From positions 9,419,414-9,483,413 of the forward strand of contig NC_134034.1 in NCBI RefSeq assembly GCF_964204645.1: 64,000 nucleotides of DNA, in the 5' to 3' direction. The notes beneath the pieces are model-generated. The model was not told the DNA's origin. It did not search any database and saw only the letters and a program-made list of their open reading frames with translations. This stretch comes from Tubulanus polymorphus. Its lineage: Eukaryota; Nemertea; Palaeonemertea; Tubulaniformes; Tubulanidae. The position numbers and the translations under genes are program-made. Shown piece by piece: positions 10,841 through 25,800 of the stretch; positions within the stretch are counted from its first letter, which is position 1, and each line of letters starts with the position of its first letter.

Positions 10841-13800
10841 ATGGCCGCTGATGATTCATTACCGCGGTTACGCGCGCTGTTCGACTACACGTATAAAGAC
10901 GATTACGGCGTGACGGTCGAGATTCGCGAAAATGACGAATATTTCCTGTTGAATAAGGCGAACGAAGACTGGTGGCAAGTCCAGTTGATAAAAGGCGCCA
11001 CTGAAGCCGAACTGAAGAGTCGACGGCCGTTTTACGTTCCGAAAAACTACGTGGAATATATTTCACCGGTCTACGATGATGATGAAATAAGAGATGATAT
11101 AGCGGAATATCATAACGGCGATGATAAGACATTAGAGGCGAATGAGGAGGTGTTACACGAGGATGAAGCGCCCCAGTGTAAACCGCCCGAACCGCCGGCG
11201 TTGCCCCCGAAAACGCGTAAAAAACCGCAGCCGGTAACGATCCCGACTTCGGCTACGTTCGCGAATCCCTCGGAGGCGGTCGCAGCGGGTGTAGATAAAA
11301 CGCGGCCAGCCTCGACTCACGGCGCGATCTCCGTCACGAAGACCTCGTCGTCCGCGCAGCTGGCGCCGCAAAAGAGCAGCTCGACGTCGACCGCAGCGGT
11401 TAAACAACCGACGAAACCGGTGGTTGTCGTCGACGCGCCGCCTGCGTCGCCATCGTCATCGTCGGGCGGCGAGGTATCACCGGTCGCCGTGGTGATGACT
11501 CCGACTCGGCCGACATATCGTCGTAGCAACAGCGATTACAACGAGGCGCCCACATACGCCAATCTCGAGGTTATACGCATCGCGGCAGCCATTAAGAATA
11601 AAGAGAAGGTGAATATTTGAATTTCAATTCGTCGTTTTTTTTTGACATACCAGATTAAATGGAGACCCAGTTGTACAGTCATCCTATCAGATTAAACGGG
11701 GACCCAGTTGTACAGTCATCCTATCAGATTAAACGGGGACCCAGTTGTGCAGTCATCCTATCAGATTAAACGGGGACCTAGTTGTGCAGTCATCCTATCA
11801 GATTAAACGGGGACCCAGTTGTACAGTCATCCTATCAGATTAAACGGGGACCCAGTTGTACAGTCATCCTATCAGATTAAACGGGGACCTAGTTGTACAG
11901 TCATCCTATCAGATTAAACGGGGACCCAGTTGTGCAGTTATCCTATCAGATTAAACGGGGACCCAGTTGTGCAGTTATCCTATCATTAGACGGTTGGCGT
12001 TAGATTAATTATATGGAGTTATAAGGCTTATATCGAGAGTAACCGTTTGACTGCACGACTGGGCCCAAAATTGATTTTTCTTTATAAAGTAAAAGTTCGA
12101 TGTGCTTTTCATGTTTTTACTATTAAGTAACTTTCATTTACTGCTGTTCAGTGTTTATATCATTAAGTCGTTACTGTATCTTTATGATTATTTTGGTTTC
12201 GTTTTTTTTTTGTAATGAACTGATTGTGTTTCAGAGACAACTGAAAGGCCCCCCACCTATTGTAAGTTTTGTGAACTAACTCATCAATATTTTAATATAC
12301 TATGTTCATTTTCCTTCACTTTCCATTAACTCCTCATTCGGGCCACCAGAAAATCTGTTCGTTACAACTGATAGTTCTATATACAGCGGAACCTAGTTAC
12401 AACAAACTTCAGGGCATCAAAAAATCTGTTTGTTATAACCGATAGTTTGTAGTATCCCCGAGTTTGTAATAACAAGGTGACGCTCTATCTAAATTCGGAA
12501 TACCCGATGACCCCTTTAAACCCTACCGGACACTAACCCCCTCTATAGTCCACTTACCTTCCACCTAGCGCAATCTCCCTCAGCTTTAAATCATCCCTCA
12601 AATTGAACGCAAACGTCGAAACAAAATCTTGATGTTTCATTTTTCTTGAATCTGAAATTTCAAAACACTAACGATAAACTTCATAAAAAACTAATTTCTC
12701 TATTGGCATGAATGTTCATAATTAACATCAACTCTTGTAAAAAGCCCCAACATTTCGTCTCATGTAACTGCATATTAAGCCTTGATATCATTTCGCTGTG
12801 GTTTGAGTTTAGCGTTTTTTAATGCATAAGCGGTGAAAGGTGGAATTTTCCGTTCCAGTTCCACGGTTCCACAGTGGGTTTGAATTAACAGTTGATTTAG
12901 AATGATTAGGCTTATCTGTCATCTGTCCCTCCTTTAAGATGGTTTGTTATCCTCGATTGTGGTCGGCTGCCAGTCCTCGGAGAGGTTTTTCTACAATACC
13001 CTGAAAACCATTCGTTATCCCTCAATTCCACTACTAAGGATGAAACCCTGAAAATGGTTTACTATCAATAATTTTACAGTCCCTAAAAATGGTTTGCTTG
13101 AAACCCTGAAAATGGGTTGCCCAATCGATATCAGGGATGAAACCTATTATGACCAAGGATAAAACCCTAGAAATTGGTTGGCTAGTCCCCGACCTGTAAA
13201 GGTTTTTTGAATATATATTTCTGATCGAATCTCTCTAATCAGATTGATCTGATCGGCGTGGAACCGTGGAACTGGAGAATGATAATGAAGGTGGAGGTTG
13301 CTGCATGCTTGTATTAATCTCATTGATACAACACATGAACCTAGATACTAAAATACCTAGCTACACTGGCTGTCATACAGTTAATGTCCATTACAGTTAA
13401 TTAATCTATATTTCAACTGGTTTTCATCGCTCAAATGGGGTCAATATAATTTGGGTCGTTATCGTTGGGAAATGTGTTTTACGTTTTGTAGTAGAAATTT
13501 ATGACCAGTACCAATTATGCGTCATACTCGTGGGCACCAGGTATTATATACCAGTTATGCCACTTTAGGGCGCGACTAATACTTGGTTTTTTTTTCTAAT
13601 TCATATTTTTATGATTGTGTTTATATCCGTATTCCTCTATGTAGTGCTACTGTTGTAGTTAGAGCGATATAAAGTTCACTTCACTTCTCGGATAAGAGTA
13701 TAATGAATTTCATTTTTAAGTTTCTATATTCTCTTTTTATTTATGATTTAAAAGCAAGTAGCACATTTTCTATGGATTTTAGCAAAAATACATCGTCTAT

Positions 13801-16800
13801 GTATTTTTGATTTTAGGTTGAATAAATTATTATTATTTTGATTATCATTATTATTATAATTAATTGATTATTATTAAAAAAACAATCGGACTAAACTCAG
13901 TGATCAGGATCAAAGGTTACCGATTAACCCTTTGCTTCCTACGTCCTACTGTCATTTCCGTTCAACTCGCATGAGTCTGGTGCCTGAGTCAACGAAGCGC
14001 GCGTGGTCAGATTAAATCTCACAGCGAAGTATTCGGATTTCTGTAATCAGCCGAACTCTGTTAGTGATTTACTAATGATGTACGGATTAATTAGGTTCGG
14101 GTGGATGCGTCCCGGGTTTAATCGGTAATTAATTACTCTCGCGATTAGTCGATTCTAATTATATTCACTTTGCCTTCATCGATCGTTTTTCAATAGCATG
14201 ACGTACGACTTTGAATATTCGGACAGTAAACTATGTTTGAGCGTGGTCACAGAGTTTTAGGAACTGTAGAAATTATAATCTGATAATCCTGTGTCTTAGT
14301 TATTTTATTCATTTATTACGTACTCATTAGGGGAGGGGGAGGGGTCAGTGCAATTGCCTACTGTAATGCTTAATGTACATGAAAAATTGGCCGATTTTGC
14401 GTACATGGGGGGAGGGGGTTAAAGAATTAAAATTGTACGCGTGTAAGTAATAAATGATTGATCCCATTATGATTGTTATAGTACCTACACGAGCCCCTGT
14501 GAATTCCATCTTATCTAAATGATCCGGAATTTCGAAAGGTTATCAGATCGTCACAGGTATCTGTCGTTATGATTCAGTGCCATGTTTTATTAGTGATTGT
14601 GAGAAACAAGATAATTACGCAATATCAACGGACCAATATGTCGGTTCAAAATCAATCATAGAGCGAGATGAAAGTCGTCAATCTTCGGTCGCGGTTTGTA
14701 TCAATGTGAATATTCTTCAGACCGAGTTTATCGTAGAATCAGTCGTGTTTAAACACGAGAAAGTAATGCGGTATCAACGGTTCAATTGTCAATAATAGCG
14801 CAAAGAAATGTATCAGTTTTCACGTGTCATGTATCCAATAGGAGTGGCTCCGATAATATCCAGATCAATCAGAGATTTTAAACGATATGGGTGAATTAGG
14901 TTTTGTTCGACTTGGTTTTGGCATCGGCTAAAAATGTCCATTGCGGATACCTGTGCTTTTTTGGGAGAATCTCCAAGAATGTGCAAATCACAGCATTGGG
15001 AGCCATCCCTTACACAAGTGGGTAGCTCCAGGTTTGTTAAACCGTATCTAAGCATTCGAAGTTGAAGATATCATTCTTGTGAACTGTTCTTTTTAGATAG
15101 AATTTATGAATTTTTGTAAAATTCCCAAAATAATCGAAATTAATTTTTTTTCGCGCGAATTTCAGTCTGAGGAAGATTTCGAATTCTACAACGCGACGAT
15201 GATCCGACAATCGAAGAAAGACCCGCCGAAACCGGACACAGCGACGACGCCGCCCGTGAGAGCGTTGCCCGACGCGTGGGGGATGTACATCGACATCATA
15301 TCGGGTCGGCCGTACTATTACAACAGTCGAACGGACGAATCGTCGTGGAAACCGCCGCGACCGGCGAAACCGGTTAAACTGGCGAAACCGGTTGTGATCG
15401 CGGACGCGAAACTGGAAACGATCGCGACGAAATCGGCCTTTATATCGGACACGGGGTCCAGCGACGGGGTAAGTCTGACCCTGACCCGAAAAGAGTCTAT
15501 TGTCTGGTTTCATCTTACCTGGAAATCAGGGAGAGTCACAGAATTTTCTTTTCTTTTAAAAAAGTCGAGAAATAGTCGGGGAACTTTGTAAAAAGCTGGA
15601 TCAGTTTCCATCTATCATGAACTGAGTGATTTGTGGGTTCATTTCTTTGTCGATGACGAAACATGAGAAACATGGCTGAGTTAATTTTATCTTGAACTGA
15701 ATTGCTCTATTTCTATTCGCTCTGCTGTTTCCATGCATGGTTTACCATTAACCAGATCGTAGTTGACGGTTGCCTGATTGATACACACAACACAACTGTC
15801 TGTCTGTCGTCGACTAGAGTAGTTATATCGGTATATAATTGAAAATATTGATCCGTCCGTCTGCCCGGCCGTTGTCAGGCTGTCTGCTATCGTAACTCGG
15901 GTAGTTAATGATGGCCTTTTAAAGCTAATTCTGCTGTAGTGGCTTTAACCCTTTACCTCTTGACTACGTAATCCTTGATAGATTGGTGAAAACTTTTTTA
16001 TGTATTTACTCTCCATCCTCACTGGCCAAAGATCTAAATCTCGATGCCACCAGGTTCAAATTCCTGCGAAGATGACCTCATAACTTAGGAACGGGGTAGA
16101 AATTCGAAAAGTTTCTCGACAAAATTTATTTACTGGCCCTAGAAACGACATATCCGAAATGCGTTGGGAACTAACGCGTGGTAATTTCAGAGTTCGAGAC
16201 CGAGAATCGTTCTTGCTTGTCTACTTCATTTATTTATTATTTTCAGTTGGCTAGCAGCACCGATTCACTGGACGATAATTCCGACGCGAAATCACGCAGC
16301 AGCGGTGACGTCTTCCTGTCGCCCGATACACCGTCTGCCGATAAAGTACCGGTATCGATCGATACGATATCGGTATCCGACGACGACCACGTCGCGCCGA
16401 ACACTCCAAACTTACCGAAAGGATATAAAATCGAAACGAACGATTGCGGCGATTCCGTTTACACGAATAGTATTACATTCGAAAAGGTCAGTTGCACCTT
16501 TAAGCGTCCCTCAGTTCTGATTTTCGATCGAACTTCATTATCGGGTCAGGCCCGGCATTCCTGACTGGTTCATCATAGTTGAACATCCTTCAAATTGTGA
16601 ACCACAGTTATTCATGGTTCCCACCATACCAGGAATAATTTTGATTTTCAAAATGATACAATTTCCTTCTAATCGGGGAAATATTTGGGAAACACATTTT
16701 GTTTTGGCAAATCAATTTACTTGAAGGCAACTTCCTTCAGCTATTTTCAGCTATGTCAACCACCGGTCACCGTTAAAATGTTTACGTCCCTGTAGTATGA

Positions 16801-19800
16801 CGGTATCTGTTTACTTATTACGAAATGATCTTTGTTGGTGTTTTTTTGTAGTGGTTGAGTTCCGTTGATCCGACCGGTAGAACGTATTATTACAAAGAAA
16901 ATGGCGGCGAATCGGTTTGGCAATTACCAGAGGTACGTACGTACGTTTTATCAATGAAATAGTAATAATCCTTTCACTCGCTAGAGTAGCAACAGTCAAT
17001 ACGAGACTAGTTGAACAATGTCGCTGACCATTGTGTCGCAGTCAACTATAGTCGACTAAACGAAACCGAATGTCAATTAGTCGGAACTATGGTCTAGAAA
17101 TGGTTGAGCGGGGTCCCTGTAGTGCCAACCCATTTCCAAGATGGCCGACACTGAAATACGTTATGACCGAATTATAGTGCCTTCGGTTATTAGTACTACG
17201 AAAACTGATGTTTGCCGTTGCTGGGCTGATGAATGATACTAAATGTAGTTGTTTTCCCCTAGTTAAAGTTGTTGATAGCGATGTTTTTAGAACGCTTGAA
17301 CTGTTGCAATGTCTACTGTTCCATGATTACTGAGCGAAGTCCGATAAACCATGAAAACAGTAAAGATCGTAAAAAAACATGTTTTTCTTCTCTCGCTTTC
17401 AAGGTTTCGCGTCACAATTCGATGGACAGCGCGATGAACGAGATGGACTCGTCGTCGGTGTCGTCTGCACGTCGGGTAACCACGTCATTACGTAATCTAG
17501 ATCGGGCCGCGCGCGCGCAATCTCTCATGGCATCATTTAAACCGAACGTGCCGCGGTCCGTGGCCAGTAAAGCATGCAGCTTACCCCGTGATTTACGAGG
17601 ACCTATCGAACACGTAGGTGATTGGTGCCGCCGATTGTTAATGATACGCACGGTTTTTGGTAGATCTCCGTCGAGATATCGCTGAAAATGGCGGCTTTTT
17701 CAACTGTAGAAAATAAGGATTAGAGTCTAGAGGGTAGGGTTCAACGAGGTGGCCACTCACCCGAATAACCTGAACAAATTCTCAGGAGTTTGACAAATTT
17801 TACCAAAAACCTGGAAAACTTGTGGTATACTTGACCACGCGTTCTTTATCAATACGTCATTCAATAAAAAATGAATGAATTGTAACATTTTGAATATAGA
17901 AATTTCTCTGATTCATTCAGTGAATTTTGTCGAGGCACATGGATATATCAGGGAAATCTCAGGGGACTTGTAAATGAGTTGAATGAATGTGGCCACCCTG
18001 TTAAGGTTCTAGGAGGTTAGGGTAAGGTTTATTTCATGTTCCGGCAGTTGACCTTGATAGCTCAGTTTATGGTAAGAGCGCTGAATTGTAATTTTATCAC
18101 TTGGAATTAGACTGGGATCTACCGAAAACCACAATATGTACACTTGATAGAAACACCGTGGCGTTTCTTGTTGCATTTTGTACACATCAAACACCCCTAC
18201 CCAAAACAGGACAATCCTGCCTTAATCATCCCTTCTAAATTCCTCCCTTACTTTCAGGACTAATTCTCCACACTGGTAATAATAACAGGGCTCATAGCAA
18301 GTCTCCTCATTGCTTTAAAGTCCTTACTTTTGAAAACAGTTAAATAAGGCCCTTAAAAGTGTTTACTTTTCGCAACAACTTTGCTAGATTAGGTAGAAAA
18401 CTCTATCCATCGCATGAGTACAACGAAGCACCAAGAGCCAGTTCAATAGGTTTCAACCTCTTAACTGTTCATAATCGGAATGTGCTAATTTTCCTGATGT
18501 CTGCCCCAGTGAGGCTGCACTGCAACAATGAAATAACAATGAAAGATGGACTCATGAAATAGCTTGTTTAAAACGGTTAGCCCTTTCAGTGCTGGCTAAT
18601 TAATCCCTATAGTGCTGAAGATAATTTGAAAATTCTGAAAAATTTCACCCTAGTGTGTTGAATAACGGGAATAGCACTGTAGTGTGTCTACACCCTGGGG
18701 CGGTATATCATTAGTTACTAATATTTCACTATGTTTGACAGGTGCTGCCATTTTTCAAGAGAGATGATTAGTAATTACTAATTAAATCAATACACCACAG
18801 TGTGGTGTACTAGCAAAATCCATCACTGATTCGTACACCGCACTGCGGTGTAGACGCACTGAAAGGGTAAAGGGGTGATTATACGGCCCTGGTCTCGCAG
18901 TTGAATAAAAAAGGTGAAAGTTATTCGATGAAACTGGACGAATAGGTGAAAAATTGTTTTCCCATTACGGAATTTTAATACTCATTCAACTGCGGAACTG
19001 GAGCAATGTTGCATCCAATTAATAACCTAGATTGAATCTTGATAGATTCTCTGCTCACTATGTGTCACTATCATGTTGCCACTATGAGTTATCTCATAGG
19101 TCCAGTTCTGCCATCATTGCCACTATGAGTTATCTCATAGGTCCAGTTCTGCCATCATTGCCACTATGAGTTATTTCATTGCTGATTGTTTTTATTGACT
19201 GTTAGATATTTTTATTCTTCAGACACAGTTCAATGATTAGCTGGCAATGTGAACTTACTCGGCTTCAAGTTTTAATTGCTCATCAATGAATTTTGAACGA
19301 TGGCAGACTATTTAATGGCTATAAGATAACTCATAGTTACTAGCAACTGGGTGCTACACTGTATTACCACAGTGACAGTGAACATGCTAATTACCTTGAT
19401 TTATATCTTATCATTATTATTATTATTATTATTATTAGTCTTGTTCATTTTCATGTTTTTTCTGTATGGAATTTCAGGACTCTTCATCAGTAGTTGGTTG
19501 TGGTTCCACTGCGGGAAGTGTTGTTAATACCGGTGTTGGACCTACTTCCCCTATTTCTCCTATAGATGAAGACCGTTTTATGGTATACACAAACCCTTTT
19601 CTCAATATTTTTGAAAAACAAAAAGATTTTATGTTTCCAAAGTGACTGTCTGTCAAAAGTCTAGATCAAGTCATTTTCATTTACAGTCAATGTCTAAAGA
19701 TCTACGTGATGTGATGCAAATTCCTGGCAGTGATGGCGTTGCGTATATTATTAAGGTGAAATTCCGAAATGTTTATTTTTAGTTCAATTTTGAGAATGAA

Positions 19801-22800
19801 AAGATTTACAATAGAGCATTTAAGCATTCAGAGTAAATTAAGGGAATCTTTAGTTTTTTGTGGGTTTTTTTATGAAAACCAAAGCGAATTTCCGATCAAT
19901 TTCACCGAATAAATCTTTTGAATTATGTTTTTAGTTGTGAAATATATGATTTTTATCGACTAGCAAGAAATTTGAAATTTTTATTTTCAGCCATCTGACA
20001 AAAGAGCTTTATTGAATAAAACAAAAATCCAAGATGGCGGCAAAAAAGTCAAGTAAGTCTTTTTGCCAATTGTTTGACACCTAATCATACAGAACACTGA
20101 CTGCTCTTGAATTCTTTCCTGTCATTAGTTAGTTTCTAAAAACTTTTTCAAGATTTATGCATCTTATTTTCCTTGATTATTTTCTTTTAGGAAAAACTGG
20201 TCCGTGAGTTACGTAGTTTTAACCGGGTCGCAGCTAGTGTTGTATAAAGACCAAAAATCGGCTCAAGCAGTGAGTACAACAACTGTCAGCGAGCAACTGG
20301 TAGTTCCTCGCCACCCTCAATCAACCCTCGTTCAAATACCAGACAGATTGAAATGAGAAATCTGCTGAAAAGAATACTGAGAAAAAATCGTGAAAATGTC
20401 TGAAAAATTAATGATTAATGTCTATCAAAATACAGTCAAACCCGCTCAATGCGGACAATATTTTCAATCGATTTGATCATTAATATACAGGAAAATAAAT
20501 TTCAGACCAGATTTCCCATAAACCTTGGTGCATACGTCTGAATTTTCTCTCCGCTGCCTCGATATCAAACTTCAATTGTATTTATTTTTATTTTCCGTTG
20601 ACAGAAAGCTAGTTCTCCAATTGGTAAACCGGAAACTGTGATCGACCTTGGCTCCGTTGAATTGAGTTGGGGAAATAAAGACGTCACGAGTAAGAAAAAT
20701 GTTTTACAAGTAAGTCGACGATATTGTTAGCTTTTGCTCGAAATGTATTCAATAATTCAAACAGCTCAACTCGGAGAGGTGTTTACAACTCGGGTTCCAC
20801 AGTTTTGAGTCAGAGTAAACTCTTTACATCAGATAAGGCCTGGTTTAAGCGTGGACCACAAAAAAAATGTATATTTTTGACCTTATTTGACTACGAATTA
20901 ATTCTTTGAAAAAGATGAAATACATTATGACATAGAACTTTGAAGTCAAGAAAAAGATGCCTTTACTCCGAACAAACTCCAGTTTTGAAGGTAAACCAGA
21001 CTTTGTGCCTATGGGCGATTAATTTTATGAAATGATCTGAATTTCAGATATCGTATAATGGTGCTGTATATTTATTACAATTCGACGATGGATTAATGAT
21101 GCATGAATGGTACACGGCGTTGAAATACGCTCAGGAACTTGCAGTAAGTACGCCCCAGAAAAAACACCCGTACGACGACCGACCGACCCAGCTCCACTGT
21201 CTCGGGTTGAAAGGAGTTTGAATTGGGATCCAGTTCTACAGTTGTGAGTTTGGATTGAACTAGAGAGTTAACTCATCAAAAATCAACTAATTTCAACTTG
21301 AGAATTAACTCATCGAAAATGAACTAATTTCAACTCTAGAGTTAACTCATCGAAAATGAACTAATTTCAACTCGAGAGTTAACTCATCGAAAATGAACTA
21401 ATTTCAACTCAAGAGTTAACTCATCGAAAATGAACTAATGTCAACTCGAGATTTAACTCATCGAAAATGAACTAATGTCAACTCGAGAGTTAACTCATCG
21501 AAAATGAACTAATGTCAACTCGAGAGTTAACTCATCTGTGAACCTGGATCCAGAAGGCTGTGAACTCACTCCCGTGGTGGAACTGGTTCAACATGTTTTA
21601 TTTATATTCAGGTATGACCTGGATGCGGGTGCTTTTTCAGAAAACTATTTCATAGCTCGGCCTTAAAAACTAATTTCAATTGATTAAATCTCGGGACCCA
21701 GTTCCACAGTTGTGAGTTAGAGTTAACTCTGAGTTAAAGTTAGTTTATTTTCGATGTTTTAACCCAGGGTCAAATCTTAACTCAGAACTGTGGAACTGGA
21801 CCCTGGTTACTAACATCTATGTAGTTATGCCATTAACTAAAGATCCAGCTCCATTGTCCAGTCCCAATTTATGCATTAACAGTTCAATTTACTATGTGTA
21901 AGTAGTCGTTTAGAAAATTACTGAAGTCATCTCCATTTTTCAGACTTAATTTGTATTTCCATTTCAATTTCCAAAGTCGTCATTTGTAAGTCATCTCATT
22001 CCTAAAGTCATTGCTATTTAGTCCCACTACTTTTTAGTTCTAATTAGTGTATTTCCAATTCAATTTACTAAGTGTAAGTCATCATTTGGATAAGTCATCA
22101 ACGTAGACCTAAGTGAGTTTGACTGTAATTTTAACTGCAGAGTCATTGGCTTTCGAGAACTCAGGAACTGGGTCAATCAATAAAAGTCCTGCAGTCCTGA
22201 TACATCAGGTTCTGCCACTATGAGTCATAGCTGATCCTGATCCTTCTACACTCAGCCAAGGCACAAAGCCCTGCCACACTAGACTGTGCAGTGCACCAAT
22301 CAGATTGCCTGAGACAAATTTCACGGATAAACTATAAATGGGAAAACCGGGGGTTAAATAAAACAGGATATCTGATTGGCTATTAATGACATCATCAAAG
22401 CTGCACGTGTAGCTGCGCACTCAGTCTAGTGTGGCAAGGTTTTGTACCGTGGCGAGTCTCGATGCCATCATGTTCGAATCCCTGCCGGGGAGGATGGTTT
22501 GTAAGTTAACTCCCGCGACAGAGTGTAACACTTTTTAGTTAGAGTTAACTCAATCTCAGAACTGTGAAAACGTCTCGCCTGTTTATGAGTCGGCGCCGAA
22601 ATCTGTTTCGATGAAATACTGCGTTGTATATTTTTGCAGCGTAAACTGGGAGATGCGGCTCCGCGAGTATTAGACATTCCTCAAGTGGTACGATCATTAT
22701 ATATATAACGGCATGTTTTATATCGATTTGACGACGCGATGAAACCTCGTTTTAAAACAAACAACACGATTTCTGTTTACGATCACGCTGAATTCTTTAT

Positions 22801-25800
22801 ACTTTGACGGTGAAATTTTACAGGGCATTAGTTGGTGCGGAATGCATTTCAATTTCTAGTAAGATACTAAGAGTTGAAGTTAGAGTTGACAGGGCAGCCA
22901 CTTACCTGGCAATTGGCGGCTCGAGGAGTAATAGGCAGGATGGATTCAGGCTGCTCGAGGACTAATGGGTTAACTCTCCAGTCAAAACCGACTGATTTCC
23001 ACTGAATGTTGGTTTGTTTCGTAAGACAAGGTTCTGTCTGTGTCATCATCACTGACCGCGTCAAATACTGGTGCCTTGAGAATGAAACGGAATTGGTTTT
23101 ATGCGAGAATTTGTGAATGCATTTTTGTACCCCCCTCTTTAACCCCCCTCCCTACCCCCTTTCAGTGGAGTGTTTGTTCCGACATCAAAGGTGGACGGAT
23201 GACGAATTATTCCTTCTACAGTGAGCCACCGATCTTGGTGCCCAGTTCCACACTGAAATTACCAACTATGCCACTAAATGGCGATAACAGTCGGTTTTAT
23301 GTACGTAGTGAACATTTTTAAAATTCGAAGTCTGGATCTTTAAACTCCTGAAAATGTTCTACTCTCTGTGTTTGGTGTACTTTTCTCAGAACTGATAGGG
23401 TTGATAATTAGTTAACCAAAACTGTGTAACTGGGTTCCAGGCGTGTATTTTTTTACCAAATAATTTCTATTCTATTTAAGCATGTGATTTTTCGCTCTAC
23501 TCAGTTTTACGAGCATGTATATCATAAAAACATATCATGTCTTCACTATTTCTATAAAGGATGTTTTCGAAATTAATATTTTTTGTGCGAATTTGTTTTT
23601 TTTTCAACGCAGTTCGCATGGAAATGTTCAAATCGCAGCGTAAGTCGTGCGCGTCGTTATAATCGTAGCTCTCCTAGTGGTCAGATTATGATTTAGCGCA
23701 GGAAGGACCACCCTATTCTGATCAGATGCTTCAGTAACTATTTATTTAAGACAATTTGAAATAGTTGAGATACATTTTTCAATCGCAATAACAAACCACA
23801 TTTGATTCACAGGATTTAAACCTGGTAGCCATGAGCCATGATTACCTGCTAAGAAATGAATGTTGAAGAGTCTCACGATGTCATCAGGTTCAAATCCCTG
23901 TGAGGGAGGATGTGTCTACTATGACAGGGGTTTGTCCTATGACAGAGTCTCATGATGTCATCAGGTTCAAATCCCTGTGAGGGAGGATGTGTCTACTATG
24001 ACAGGGGTTTGTCCTATGACAGAGTCTCATGATGTCATCAGGTTCAAATCCCTGTGAGGGAGGATGTGTCTACTATGACAGGGGTTTGTCCTATGACAGA
24101 GTCTCATGATGTCATCAGGTTCAAATCCCTGTGAAGGAGGATGTGTCTACTATGACAGGGGTTTGTACTGTGACTGAGTCTCACGATGTCATCAGGTCCA
24201 AATCCCTGTGAGGGAGGATGTGTCTACTATGACAGGGGTTTGTCCTATGACAGAGTCTCATGATGTCATCAGGTTCAAATCCCTTTGAGGGAGGATGTGT
24301 CTACTAGGGCAGGGGTTTGTACTGTGACAGAGTCTCATGATGTCATCAGGTTCAAATCCCTGTGAGGGAGGATGTGTCTACTAGGACAGGGGTTTGTACT
24401 GTGACTGAGTCTCACGATGTCATCAGGTTCAAATCCCTGTGCGGGAGGATGTGTCTACTATGACAGGGGTTTGTACTATGACAGAGTCTCACGATGTCAT
24501 CAGGTTCAAATCCCTGTGAAGGAGGATGTGTCTACTATGACAGGGGTTTGTACTGTGACTGAGTCTCACGATGTCATCAGGTTCAAATCCCTGTGAGGGA
24601 GGATGTGTCTACTATGACAGGGGTTTGTCCTATGACAGAGTCTCATGATGTCATCAGGTTCAAATCCCTGTGAGGGAGGATGTGTCTACTAGGGCAGGGG
24701 TTTGTACTGTGACAGAGTCTCACAATGTCATCAGGTTCAAATCCCTGTGAGGGAGGATGTGTCTACTAGGGCAGGGGTTTGTACTGTGACAGAGTCTCAT
24801 GATGTCATCAGGTTCAAATCCCTGTGAGGGAGGATGTGTCTACTAGGACAGGGGTTTGTACTGTGACAGAGTCTCATGATGTCATCAGGTTCAAATACCT
24901 TTCATAGTATGAATTGATGATTTTGTTTTTTCTATCATATATCGATATATCGTTATATTCTAATGATATTTATGCTTTTTCTTCACAAAATATTTTATCA
25001 TTGACAAATCCTGACTTTTTCAGCCGTGTTAAAGCTCTCCTGCGTAAATCGGAAACATGCACATGTAATTGATAACATGTACATGTGACTGATAGTACAT
25101 CGTAGTACATAGTATATTGTACAACATGTACATTTAATCAGAGTGGCCACTAACCTGGAAATCAGGGAAAAGTCTGGGAATTTTCTTTTCTTAAGGAAAA
25201 ATGTCCGGGAATTTTGTTTAAAAAAAAGAAGTTTAACCCTTTCCGTGCTAACTAATTGATACCCTATAGTGCTGGAGATGATTTTGAAAATTTTAAAAAA
25301 TTCCACCCTAGTGCGTTGAATAACTGGAATACCACTATAGTGCGTCTACACCGCGGCGCGGTATATCTTTAGTTACTTACATTTCACTATGTTTGACAGG
25401 TGCTGCCATCTTTCAATAGAGATAAAAACTAATTACTAATTACATCAATGCACCACAGTGCGGTGTACTAGCAAAATCCATCACTGATTTTTACCCCGCA
25501 CTGCGGTGTAGACGCACTGATAGGGTTAAAATCAGGGAAAGTCTGGGAAATTAGTTTAAATTTTTAGATTGGATCTCACATAATCTGTAACAGATTGGAT
25601 TCTTAGCAAGTCAAGTCAGGGAAAACAACTAACATGTCTGAGAATAGTCAGGGGAAAAGTGGCCACCCTGTTAATTGGTAACATGTTCATTTAATCTTTA
25701 TAACGTGTACATTTGATCTATATAACATGTACATTTAGTTTATATAACATGTACATGTCATTGATAACATGTACATTCAATTGTTATAACATGTACATGT

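Noticed and set aside
15037-15513. 158-codon arginine-rich minus frame
   Set aside because: It is antisense to the WW-domain exon; its Arg/Phe richness reflects CG-rich codons on the sense strand.
23868-24898. CRISPR array
   Set aside because: Units are identical throughout with no unique spacers, and the context is an animal intron.
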